From Tillandsia leiboldiana (Eukaryota > Streptophyta > Magnoliopsida > Poales > Bromeliaceae): a stretch of DNA of 64,000 bases. Location: NCBI GenBank assembly GCA_029204045.2, contig CM055066.1, positions 16,130,484-16,194,483 of the forward strand. Reading direction: 5' to 3'. The notes under the pieces are model-generated. The model was not told the origin of the DNA and made no database searches. It saw only the letters and a list, made by a program, of their open reading frames with translations. A program made the translations under genes and the position numbers. The first letter of the stretch is position 1; each line of letters opens with the position of its first letter. Below are positions 9,371 to 18,374 of this stretch, one piece after another.

Positions 9371-11551
9371 AGTTTTTCGCCGCCGGATGCTCGGTTTTCG
9401 ACCGTTTGATTGATTTTGCGATTTCTTTGCTTCTGGCAGCTTGCGGCGAGGTTTTTAGCTTCCGCCGGGTGCGGTTGTTGGGGTTCCGTCGCGTGGACCC
9501 GCCGGCTTGTTTCGGGACATCCGCGGAGCGCGCGGTCGCGTGGTTGGACGCAGCGTGCTCCGTTTTGCGTTCGGACCTCGTGGAGGCAAGGTAAGTCCCG
9601 CTGAGCCCAATTGCAAGTGTCGACAAGCAATTGGTGGCATTCTGAGGTGGGTTGGTTTTTCTCTCCAAGTCTACGGACTTTCTTCTAATTCTATTGTGAT
9701 AGGATTGCATGCTAGTTTAAGTGTTTTCTTGGAACTTAACTAGCACCCCCGTCATATGTGCATGTGTTTGACCAGACCAATAGAGAACCTTAATCTGGGC
9801 TAGGTTCTTTTATGTTTTAGACATCCCACACCGTGCATATCCTTCTGGACATAGTATTCCTCGCCCGGGTAGTGGGCTGAGTGGTCAGAGTGTTGTGGGA
9901 CGGGTGTTGCACTCGGGCCGGGGGGCCGAGTGGGGTCTGGTGGCTGGGTTAGGCCAGTGTTAGTGCGTGGGGAACCGTTTCAGATACGGTGGTCCCGGGG
10001 TTTTACTTTCCGCTGCTTTTCTCGTCACCACCGTGTTGTGATCGTGGTGCACGTGTGTTAGCAGGACCTTGTACCCAGAACCTTTTTGGACGAATACATG
10101 ATTTTGGTCAGGCAGTGTTTTCTTCCAAGCCTCGCAAGTCGCCTGAGTCTGTTCTTGTTTGATAGGACGGGGGCATTAGCTCTTCGAGGTTTGGGCATAA
10201 AACTTGTTTTCAAGGGGTTTTTCTAAAAAGGACTAAAAATCATTAAAAGATGGATTTCTCTCAGATTGAATGGTTTTCTGAAATAAATGACATGGTTTCT
10301 TATAAACTTATCCACCCGAGCGGATTCGAGTGATCTGGGTTCTAAGGGCTGTTCTCTTTCTTGGGGACGTAGGTGTTAGTCTCCTGGGGTTTCGGACCCT
10401 TCGTAGATCTGGCTGTGGAGCATCTTCGGCCGGGTGTTTCTGTGTTGAGTTGAGTGGGGTGTTCTTGTGGGAGCCGTTGGGAGAGACGGTGGTCCTAGCT
10501 GTGAGGTACTTTCGTTGAGCGGGTCAGTGTTGTGAGATTGAGTCGTGGAGGGTTCTCCGACTGAGTTGTGCCTTGAGCATCGAGATACCGATCTGTTTGA
10601 TCGAGGACTATAGCCTGCAGGAGCCGCTTGTGAGACAGTGTTACTGATGAGATACTTGAGTTCGGTGGGGTCGCACCCCTCGAGCTACGCCCCGGGTGCG
10701 TTGATGATTCCGAGCCTGATGAGGCTGCGATGATGATACCGAGCCTGACGAGGCTGCGATGATGCGCCTAGTTCATATACTAGAGGTCGCTTGATACCCC
10801 TGGCCGAGCTACCATGGGGTCACTGTGTGAGATATCGAGTTTGTCCGATTGGACACCCTGGTTGATACACCAGGGGGCGCAGGCTTGACTTGACTGGACC
10901 CTGTGGGGCAGTCGATGAGATTTGGGATACACTGGGAGAGTGTTGGCATAGCATGTGTCATAGTAGGGCGTCTTGGGCTTAGTACTTGTGACATATTGTC
11001 AGCAGTGAGTGGTTGCATACCATCATCCATAGTCTCTTCCTTTTGAGCATAGTAGATAGAGGCATGATAGCTGTAGATTCTTTTCCAGCTTATTTACATT
11101 ATCAGTTTTTTCTGTTATCTTATGCCTCTGGTAGACTTAGTGGGCAGACCGTGGTTCTTGGAGACGGTACCCACTGAGAACTACTGTAGGATGTAGTTCT
11201 CACACCCTCTGTCGGTGACAGGTTGCTGAGGCTTTCTTCCGTTCCTGCCGAGCGGACTGGACGGACCGAGGACAGGGAGTCGCGTGATAGTTCCCTACCA
11301 GCATTGTTACTTTAGAGTGAGGTAGATGTACCATCCCGGATTGTGGGAGTTGGTTATATTTCCTGTTTAGCTATCCCCCATTTGGATTCGTAGATGTTGT
11401 ATAGGCGGACTTCTATTTGTATCATCTGATTTTGGGGAGATAGGCTATGTGTTGTTGCGACTTTGTAGTTGTGAAATTTTATAGTACAGCTTTTTATCCG
11501 CTCTGATATCTGTGTAGCTGTAGTTTTGTCTTTTGCAGGCTAGACGCTTCG

Positions 11552-11575
11552 TCTGTACGGCAGTTTCCGTACAGA
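11552..11575 (+). other. Conserved LTR-end stem-loop of C
   Basis: The 9-bp stem is tctgtacgg (11552-11560) / ccgtacaga (11567-11575) around the loop cagttt. It ends 52 nt before the LTR terminus. Counterparts with different but still complementary arms exist in D, E, F and B. Confidence 0.75.
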
Positions 11576-11627
11576 TGGCGGATCTGTTAGCGAGCCCGGG
11601 TCGCAGTTTCGACCCCGGGGCGTGACA

Positions 11628-11640
11628 TCACCTGACAGAT
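11628..11640 (+). other. Extra 13 bp at the C 5' LTR/PBS junction
   Basis: The related junctions in B and D run straight from tgaca to gatta. Here tcacctgacagat is inserted after tgaca. It is identical to the sequence just outside the C 3' LTR (34875-34887), which is TSD plus copia-1 leader. Confidence 0.8.
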
Positions 11641-11645
11641 TAGAG

Positions 11646-11656
11646 TGGTATCAGAG
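11646..11656 (+). other. Primer-binding site of C (initiator Met-tRNA)
   Basis: The sequence is tggtatcagag. It lies 18 nt inside the LTR end instead of the 5-8 nt seen in B, D and A1, because of the 13-bp insertion. Confidence 0.9.
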
Positions 11657-11933
11657 ACTAGGATGTAGGTCATTGAGGACTTAGAAACCCTAGGCCTGTG
11701 GTTGGACATTAGGATGACTACGTGAGAGTCGTGACTTTTAGCGAAAGTCCAGATTGAGTTTTTACCTCTCTCTCGGGTTGGGATGAGTGATTTGATGTGT
11801 TATTCTCTCAAAGTGATTATGTTGGCTGCAGACAACATAATACTTTAGGAAGGATAACAAATTTTAGACTCTCGCTAGATTGGGTCGTATGGTTGTTATG
11901 TCCTGACATTCGTTTTTGTTTCAGTTACCTGCG
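11657..11933 (+). other. C leader with DIS-like hairpin and splice-acceptor-like site
   Basis: This is 277 nt of leader, clearly homologous to the leaders of D (26637 on) and B (42700-42424). At 11818-11839 a hairpin (TATGTTG / CAACATA) carries the self-complementary loop core CTGCAG. At 11911-11924 a pyrimidine-rich tract ends in cag, 9 nt before the gag ATG, like a 3' splice site. Confidence 0.65.
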
Positions 11934-13190
11934 ATGCCGCCGAGACGTCGTGTAGCGACGAGTGGGCGTTCGACCTTGGGTGAGGAGGCCGAGCAGGCCG
12001 CGCAGAGCGAGGTACAGGAGCTGCGGACTCAGGTGGCCCAGATGTCTGAGGCGTTGCGGCGCCAGGAGGTGGCGGCCAGGCGCCAGGAGGAAAATATGGA
12101 GCGCATGATGCGCATGCTGGAGCAGAGGGCACCTCCTGTGGCACCACCATCAGTAATTCCGGTTACGACATCCTCGACCTCGTCGCAGATTTCTCCGTTG
12201 ACGGAGACAGAGCAGAGTGAGCTCATGGATCGACTATCCTTTATCCGCAAGTTTCATCCCCCGCGGTTCTCAGGTGAGAGTTCGGAGCCGTGGGAGGTTG
12301 AGAACTGGATCGCGGCCATGGAGAAATTGTTTGAGAACCTCTTCATCAAGGAAGAACATCAGGTACATTTGGGGGCGCACTTTTTGGAGAAGGACGCCGA
12401 GACTTGGTGGCGTCGAGTCCGCCCCGTTGGACCGCCAGGAGTACCGTTGATGACTTGGCCAGAGTTTCGAGCTTTGCTACGCGGGGCCTATTTTCCCGAT
12501 AGTGCAAAGCAGAAAATAGAAGAGGATCTTCGACGATTGCAGCAGGGTGATCGACCACTTCATGAGTACATTCGGGAGTTCCAGAAATTGTTGAGCAGTG
12601 TGCCTCATGCTGCCCGGGATGAGGCCCAGAGGGTTGAGCTTTTTGAGAGAGGGTTGCATCCGGATACTTGTCCCCTTGTGCATTCGCGTAGAGCGCCGAC
12701 TCTAGATGCAGCTATTGAGCATGCTCAGTGGGTTTCCCGAGGCACAGCGGTTATGTCAGAGAGGGACAGAGCGCCAGGATCCAGCTCCGGGGTAAGGCAT
12801 CCGGTATCGCCTGATTTTGGACAGTCTAGTAGATCGGGACCCCCGGGGCCGCCACCATCCCAGTCTGAGGGTCGTGGATTTCAGAGAGGGCGGAGATCAG
12901 GAGGTCCCCCACAGCCGAGGCACCAGCAGCAGTTTCAGGTTGTGTGTGTCATTTGCGGAGGACCGCATGCAGTGCAGCAGTGTGATCATAGGCAGGGGCG
13001 ATGCTTTTCGTGTGGACAGTCAGGGCATTTTCAGGCAGCATGCCCTCAGGTAGTGCTTACGGTAATGCCGCTTGCGACGGCACCCCCGCTACCTCTTCCG
13101 GAGGAAGGAGCTCCTCCGACTTACCGCCAGCCAGATGAGGCCACGACGTCGAGGCAGTCAGGACGACGGCCACCCACATCGAGAGGATGA
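11934..13190 (+). CDS. gag: Element C Gag, complete, 418 aa
   Basis: This is the capsid and nucleocapsid protein of a Ty3/gypsy element, expected to form cytoplasmic virus-like particles. It starts at the first ATG of the frame (MPPRRRVATSG); six in-frame codons upstream lack an ATG. Residues 20-70 are Gln/Glu/Arg-rich and probably a coiled coil (QSEVQELRTQVAQMSEALRR). The Retrotrans_gag core is at about 105-230 (PPRFSGESSEPWEVENWIAA, LGAHFLEKDAETWWRR). A Pro/Gly/Ser-rich linker follows. Near residues 335-370 are a CVICGGPHAVQQC segment and a CCHC knuckle, CFSCGQSGHFQAAC. The frame is undamaged, unlike every other coding region here. It ends with its own stop and no pol follows, so Gag is the element's only product. 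Confidence 0.92.
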   Translation: MPPRRRVATSGRSTLGEEAEQAAQSEVQELRTQVAQMSEALRRQEVAARRQEENMERMMRMLEQRAPPVAPPSVIPVTTSSTSSQISPLTETEQSELMDRLSFIRKFHPPRFSGESSEPWEVENWIAAMEKLFENLFIKEEHQVHLGAHFLEKDAETWWRRVRPVGPPGVPLMTWPEFRALLRGAYFPDSAKQKIEEDLRRLQQGDRPLHEYIREFQKLLSSVPHAARDEAQRVELFERGLHPDTCPLVHSRRAPTLDAAIEHAQWVSRGTAVMSERDRAPGSSSGVRHPVSPDFGQSSRSGPPGPPPSQSEGRGFQRGRRSGGPPQPRHQQQFQVVCVICGGPHAVQQCDHRQGRCFSCGQSGHFQAACPQVVLTVMPLATAPPLPLPEEGAPPTYRQPDEATTSRQSGRRPPTSRG

Positions 13191-13611
13191 GTTTGGGTTG
13201 CCGATTGGTGGGCGCCAGGTTAGCGGATCGCATGGTACTTGGTATGACTTCCTTTCCTAGTGGTTGAGATCAGAGTTTTGCACCCCTACATGGTTGAGAT
13301 GGTGGATTGTGGTTTTGGGTTGCGGCCACAGCAGGGACAGCTTCAACATCGCTCTCTCCTTGTTTTCCCGTTCTTGCACCGAAAGTAGCAAACAGAGCGA
13401 AAAAAATTTCGAAGGACTACTCCAGAAATGGAGGCGATGCTGGAACCTGTTCTTGTTTGATCGGGGTGAAGGCATCGGTCCTTGGGAAATTTTGGACTTT
13501 TCATTATTTTCGGTTGCTTTTCAAATTGAGAGAGAGTTGGAGTTGATGTTAGTCCTGATGTGGGTTCCTTGTGGTAGGGTGTGTGTTTTGGTTTCGAGGA
13601 CGAAACCTTTT
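13191..13611 (+). other. C 3' internal region without pol
   Basis: These 421 bases between gag and the PPT have no significant frame. The phrase tttcgaggacgaaacc (13592-13607) is the usual sequence before the PPT in Tekay/Del type elements; D has it too (30006-30019). No protease, RT or integrase motif is found. Confidence 0.75.
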
Positions 13612-13625
13612 GAAGGAGGGGAGAA
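13612..13625 (+). other. Polypurine tract of C
   Basis: The sequence gaaggaggggagaa directly precedes the 3' LTR start tgtagag. Confidence 0.9.
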
Positions 13626-14639
13626 TGTAGAGTACCGGGTCTTTGGATAGTGCGCCGACCACACAGATTACTTGGAGCAGAGAGTTGCCTTGAGCATGTT
13701 GCATTTGAGTTTACAGTTGATGCCGGGTTGATTCGGATCAACGCAGAAGCTCCAGCTCGATTCGGGGTTTTTCCGGGCTTTGTAGGCCGATTGAGGATGA
13801 GATTGGGAATTTCCGACTTCACCGTGGAGTGCCGGAAATTCAGGAACACTTGGAACAGGTGTACTTTCAGATTACAGCGAGGTTCGGGAGGTTCCGGACT
13901 GACGCGGAGGATCCGGAGGCAAAAAGTGAGTCGGAACTGGCAATTTTGGAGCCGGTAATTGATTTGAGCACCCCGACTCAACGGATGAGCTTTTTGAAGA
14001 GAAAAAGCTGTGGACACGTGTATTCTCAGATTACAGCGAGGTTCGGGAGGTTCCGGACTGACGCGGAGGATCCGGAGGCAAAAAGTGAGTCGGAACTGGC
14101 AATTTTGGAGCCGGTATTTGATTTGAGCACCCTGACTCAACGGATGAGCTTTTTGAGGAGAAAAAGTTGTGAGCGCGTGTACTTTTGATTTACAGCGGAG
14201 TTCGGGAGGTTCCGGGCAATGGCGGAGAGCCCGAAGGCAAAAAGTGAGTTGGAGTTGGATTTTTGGAATTAGTTAATTAGTTAATTAATTTAATAAACCT
14301 TTTGCTTTATAAAAGGGCTCCAACCCCTCCCTCTGCAGCAGAGAAAGAAAGAAAAGGAAGAAAGAAAGGAAGGAAAAGAAAAGAGAGGAAAAGGAAGAAG
14401 AAGAAGAGGAAGGAAAGGGGTTTCGAGGCATTCTTGGAGTTTTGGACTCGCCGTTGGAGGCCGCGAGGAGCTCGTGGGCGTGCGGCGAGCGTCGTCGAGG
14501 TAAGCAAAAATGCAGATTTTTGCTTACTGGAGTTTGGTTTTGTTAATTGTGTTTTATTTTGGTTTTTAATGAGGAATTTGGATTTTTGGGATTTTTTCGG
14601 ATTTATTGGAGTTTTCTTTTCTTTTCTTTTGCGCGGGGG

Positions 14640-15440
14640 TCGCAGCCGTGGGAGCCGCGCGCGCGCGCAATGGCGCACGCGCGGCCGGCGCGGCTGCTGC
14701 GCGTGTGGCAGCTGCCGCATGGGTGCTGCAGGGCTGGCAGCACCCTGCGGCCCACCTGTGTGCGCGGGCAGCACCAGGGCGCTGCGCCCTGGTGCAGCGC
14801 CGCGTGGGCGCTGTTGGCCGCGCGCAAGTGCGCGCGCGACGGGCGCGCGTGCCCTGCAGACCGCGCGCAAGGCGCGCGCGGTGCCGCAGGGCCGCGCGCA
14901 GGGCGCGCACCGAGCGGGCCCGAGCGGGTCGCGCGCGGTGCCGCGGGCCCTGCGCGGGCCGCGCGCACCCTGCGGACCGCGCGCAAGGCGCGCGCGGTGC
15001 CGCAGGGCCGCGCGCAGGGCGCGCACCGCGCGGGCCCGAGCGGGCTGCGCGCGGTGCCGCGGGCCCTGCGCGGGCCGCGCGCAGCGCCGTGGGCGCTGCG
15101 CGGGCCACGCGCACCCTGCGGACCGCGCGCATGGTGCGCGCGGTGCCGCAGGGCCGCGCGCAGGGCACCGCGCGGGCCCTTGCGGGCCGCGCGCGGTGCC
15201 GCGTGCCCTGCGAGGGCCGCGCGCAGCGCGCAGGGCGCTGCGCGGGCCGCGCACAGCCCCGCGGACCGCGCGCAAGGCGCGCGCGGTGCCGCCGGGCCGC
15301 GCGCAGGGCGCGCGTCGCGCGGTGCCGGGCGGGCCGTGCACGGTGCCGCGGGCCCTGTGCTGGCAGCGCGCAGCGCCGCGTGCCGGGCGGACGCGCGTGG
15401 CGCAGCGAGGCGCCGCGCGGTCGGTTTTGGCTGGCAGCGG
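14640..15440 (+). repeat. GC-rich tandem repeat block in the C 3' LTR
   Basis: This is the counterpart of 7978-8760, with the same unit of about 117 bp and small rearrangements. Open frames of up to 684 codons on either strand cross it because the repeats lack stop codons. They are not genes. Confidence 0.85.
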
Positions 15441-15459
15441 CTTGGCGGGCGCGTGCGCG

Positions 15460-15780
15460 AGCAGTTTTTCGCAGTTTTCGCGCAGTTTCGCGCAGGTTTT
15501 CGCACGGCTTTCGAGGCATTTTCGCGATGGGTTTTCGCAGTTTTCGCGCGCCGTTTTCGCGCAGATTTCGCGCAGTTTCGCGCAGGTTTTCGCGCGGCTT
15601 TCGAGGGATTTTCGCGATGGGTTTTCGCTGTTTTCGCGCGCCATTTTCGCGCAGTTTCGCGCAGGTTTTCGTGCGGCTTTCGAGGCATTTTCGCGATGGG
15701 TTTCGCAGTTTTCGCGCGCCGTTTTCGCGCAGATTTCGCGCAGTTTCGCGCAGGTTTTCGCGCGACTTTCGAGGTAGTTT
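15460..15780 (+). repeat. TTTTCGCG tandem repeats in the C 3' LTR
   Basis: There are four copies with spacing 90-78-90, as in the 5' LTR. The array therefore existed before this insertion or was copied with it. Confidence 0.88.
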
Positions 15781-17217
15781 TTGCGCTGGTTTTCGCTGTT
15801 TTCCGCGAGCAGTTTGCGAACGGTTTCGCGTGGCTTTCGAGCAGAGTTTGCGAGCGGTTTTCGCAGTTTTCGCGCATGGTTTCCGCGCAGTTTTGCGCAG
15901 TTTTCGCAGGGTTTTCGCGAGCTGTTTTCGCAAGCTGTTTTGAGCAGTTTTTTCGCCGACGGAGCTGTTTTCGCCGTCGGGCGCTGGTTTTCGCCGACGG
16001 AGCTGTTTTTCGCCGTCGGGCGCAGTTTTTCGCCGCCGGATGCTCGGTTTTCGACCGTTTGATTGATTTTGCGATTTCTTCGCTTCTGGCAGCTTGCGGT
16101 GCGGTTTTTAGCTTCCCCCGGGGGCGGTTGTTGGGGTTCCGTCGCGTGGACCCGCCGGCATGTTTTGGGACATCCGCGGAGCGCGCGGTCGTGGTTGGAC
16201 GGAGCGTGCTCCGTTTTGCGTGCGGACCTCGTGGAGGCAAGGTAAGTCCCGCTGAGCCCAATTGCAAGTGTCGACAAGCAATTGGTGGCATTCTGAGGTG
16301 GGTTGGTTTTTCTCTCCAAGTCTACGGACTTCCTTCTAATTCTATTGTGATAGGATTGCATGCTAGTTTAAGTGTTTTCTTGGAACTTAACTAGCACCCC
16401 CGTCATATGTGCATGTGTTTGACCAGACCAATAGAGAACCTTAATCTGGGCTAGGTTCTTTTATGTTTTAGACATCCCACACCGTGCATATCCTTCTGGA
16501 CATAGTGTTCCTCGCCCGGGTAGTGGGCTGAGTGGTCAGAGTGTTGTGGGACGGGTGTTGCACTCGGGCCGGGGGGTCGAGTGGGGTCTGGTGGCTGGGT
16601 TAGGCCAGTGTTAGTGCGTGGGGAACCGTTTCAGATAAACGGTGGTCCCGGGGTTTTACTTTCCGCTGTTTTTCTCGTCACCACCGTGTTGTGATCGTGG
16701 TGCACGTGTGTTAGCAGGACCTTGAACCCAGAACCTTTTTGGACGAATACATGATTTTGGTCAGGCAGTGTTTTCTTCCAAGCCTCGCAAGTCGCCTGAG
16801 TCTGTTCTTGTTTGATAGGACGAGGGCATTAGCTCTTCGAGGTTTGGGCATAAAACTTGTTTTCAAGGGGTTTTTCTAAAAAGGACTGAAAATCATTAAA
16901 AGATGGATTTCTCTCAGATTGAATGGTTTTCTGAAATAAATGACATGGTTTCTTATAAACTTATCCACCCGAGCGGATTCGAGTGATCTGGGTGTTACGG
17001 AATTTGAGTTGGCGTAGTTTCGTGAAAGTCTCAAGTCTTGAAGATTGAAGGTGAAGAAAGTTGGATCATTTAACTCAATCTCAAGAAAGAAGAATTCAAA
17101 AGGATCAGGTATGTTTAACCTAAGATTTTGTGTGATCCGAATACTTCTTGTAGTGTAGAAACACTTGGAAGAATCTTTCATTGCATAAAAATCAAAAACT
17201 GGACTTGGGACATGTTC

Positions 17218-17502
17218 AGGATCCGGATCAGGTTGTTCGATCCGGATCCCGAAGGTGGTTCGTTCATACACCAGTTCAATCCGGATCGTAGCCTCTCTTG
17301 ATCCGGATCCCGAACACTGAGTTTACCATCTTCCTTGAACGATCCGGATCAGGCTTCGCAATCCGGATCCCGAACGTTGATGTTTGGTGAACTGTATGAA
17401 CGATCCGGATCAAGCACTTCGATCCGGATCCCGAACCTTCGTTTTTCTGGAATTGCCTGACTCGTTACGACGATCCGGATCACAGCTAATCCGATCCGGA
17501 TC
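17218..17502 (+). repeat. Array of palindromic ATCCGGAT sites
   Basis: Ten copies of atccggat lie within about 285 bp as five pairs. The first members start near 17220, 17279, 17341, 17402 and 17472, so the pair period is about 60-70 bp. The partner is about 20 bp on and is often followed by cccgaa. It lies just upstream of the TATA box and could be an enhancer-like array. Confidence 0.85.
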
Positions 17503-17568
17503 GCCGTCCGTAAAATCTCCAGAAATGTTAGGTTTTTTATTCTTATCTCCTTCCTAGGGTTTCTAACC

Positions 17569-17576
17569 TATAAATA
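17569..17576 (+). promoter_or_regulatory. TATA box of copia-3
   Basis: The sequence tataaata lies in the context acctataaatagac, about 70 bp after the atccggat array. Confidence 0.75.
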
Positions 17577-17862
17577 GACCCTATGACTCTTTTTCATGGG
17601 GGCCGGAAAATCCAAATAGCCGTCATTTTTCCTGAATCATCTTATACGGCTCTAGATCCACATATAGAGAAGAAAGGAAATCATTAGAGAATACTCTATG
17701 TTTCTTCATCTATATTGATTAGTTTGATTCTAGGTTTTCATACTCACATCTTGAGTTGAATCAAACTAATGAATACTTAGATGGTATTTCCGATCTATCT
17801 TTGATCTAAGTATTCGGCGGATCATCACCACCCAAAAACAACGATTTACCCCAAAAATCGGC

Positions 17863-18040
17863 GCGTGGATTCGCGTGTCCTTGTGGATTCAAGGTTCAAC
17901 CGCTCTCGTGGATTCGGAGCGAGGCACGTTCGTGGATTCGAAGGGTGCTATTGGGTGAAGACCGTGGATTCGGTCGGACGTCGTGGATTCGACGTTGGAC
18001 GCCGTGGATTCGGCGTTGGGCGCAGATCGTGGATTCGAGA
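17863..18040 (+). repeat. GTGGATTC repeats in the copia-3 5' UTR
   Basis: Eight copies of gtggattc are spaced 18-30 bp, beginning near 17864 and ending near 18029. They are in the transcribed part of the LTR. Confidence 0.75.
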
Positions 18041-18343
18041 AGAGTCGTGGAGCGAGCGGAGAAGATCCTCTAGGAGCGTATGGAAAAGGTTGAGTCGTAA
18101 TTGTGTACGGTAAATCACCTTGTACGTGTTTTAATTCTAGTGGATTTCTGCCGTGTTATCGGTCCCGTGGTTTTTTACCTCCGGTGATGGAGTTTTCCAC
18201 GTAAAAATCTTGCGTATTATTTTTTATTTCCGCATTGGGTTTTTATCGCAACGATTTTTGAGTGTTTATACGTTTACACCTATTCACCCCCCTCTAGGTG
18301 TTTTTTCCCCTATTTAGATCCTTATTACATATAACCCAACAAG

Positions 18344-18355
18344 TGGTATCAGAGC
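18344..18355 (+). other. Primer-binding site of copia-3
   Basis: The sequence tggtatcagagc matches initiator Met-tRNA over 12 bases, two bases inside the LTR end. Confidence 0.92.
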
Positions 18356-18374
18356 GGGAATAGGGTTGTAAACA

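Larger units (their letters stand above)
7121..11627 (+). repeat. Element C 5' LTR (4507 bp)
   Basis: It runs from agtagagtacc to gcgtgaca. The first base is A where the 3' LTR has T (tgtagagtacc, 13626), so the terminal TG is mutated. The order is: a 157-bp repeat zone, TATA box (7644), purine-rich 5' UTR, GC-rich tandem repeats (7978-8760), TTTTCGCG repeats (8761-9260), paired hairpins (9301-9370), AT-richer middle and the conserved stem-loops at the end. Confidence 0.92.
13626..16992 (+). repeat. Element C 3' LTR, first part
   Basis: It is collinear with the 5' LTR but has three rather than two copies of a 159-bp unit (at about 13871, 14030 and 14188). It stops after ctggg, where copia-3 begins. 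The part equivalent to 10341-10951 of the 5' LTR is not in the window, and the tail reappears at 34204. Confidence 0.9.
16993..18341 (+). repeat. Copia-3 5' LTR (1349 bp)
   Basis: It runs from tgttacgg to cccaaca and is followed after two bases by the PBS. It contains the atccggat array upstream of the TATA box (17569) and a gtggattc array downstream. Confidence 0.85.

Noticed and set aside
14302..16394. Open frames of 445-684 codons on both strands over the C 3' LTR, and similar ones at 7643-9630
   Set aside because: They are Ala/Arg/Gly/Pro or Phe/Arg/Ser low complexity, produced by stop-free tandem repeats. They overlap in several frames on both strands, lie inside an LTR and show no domain.
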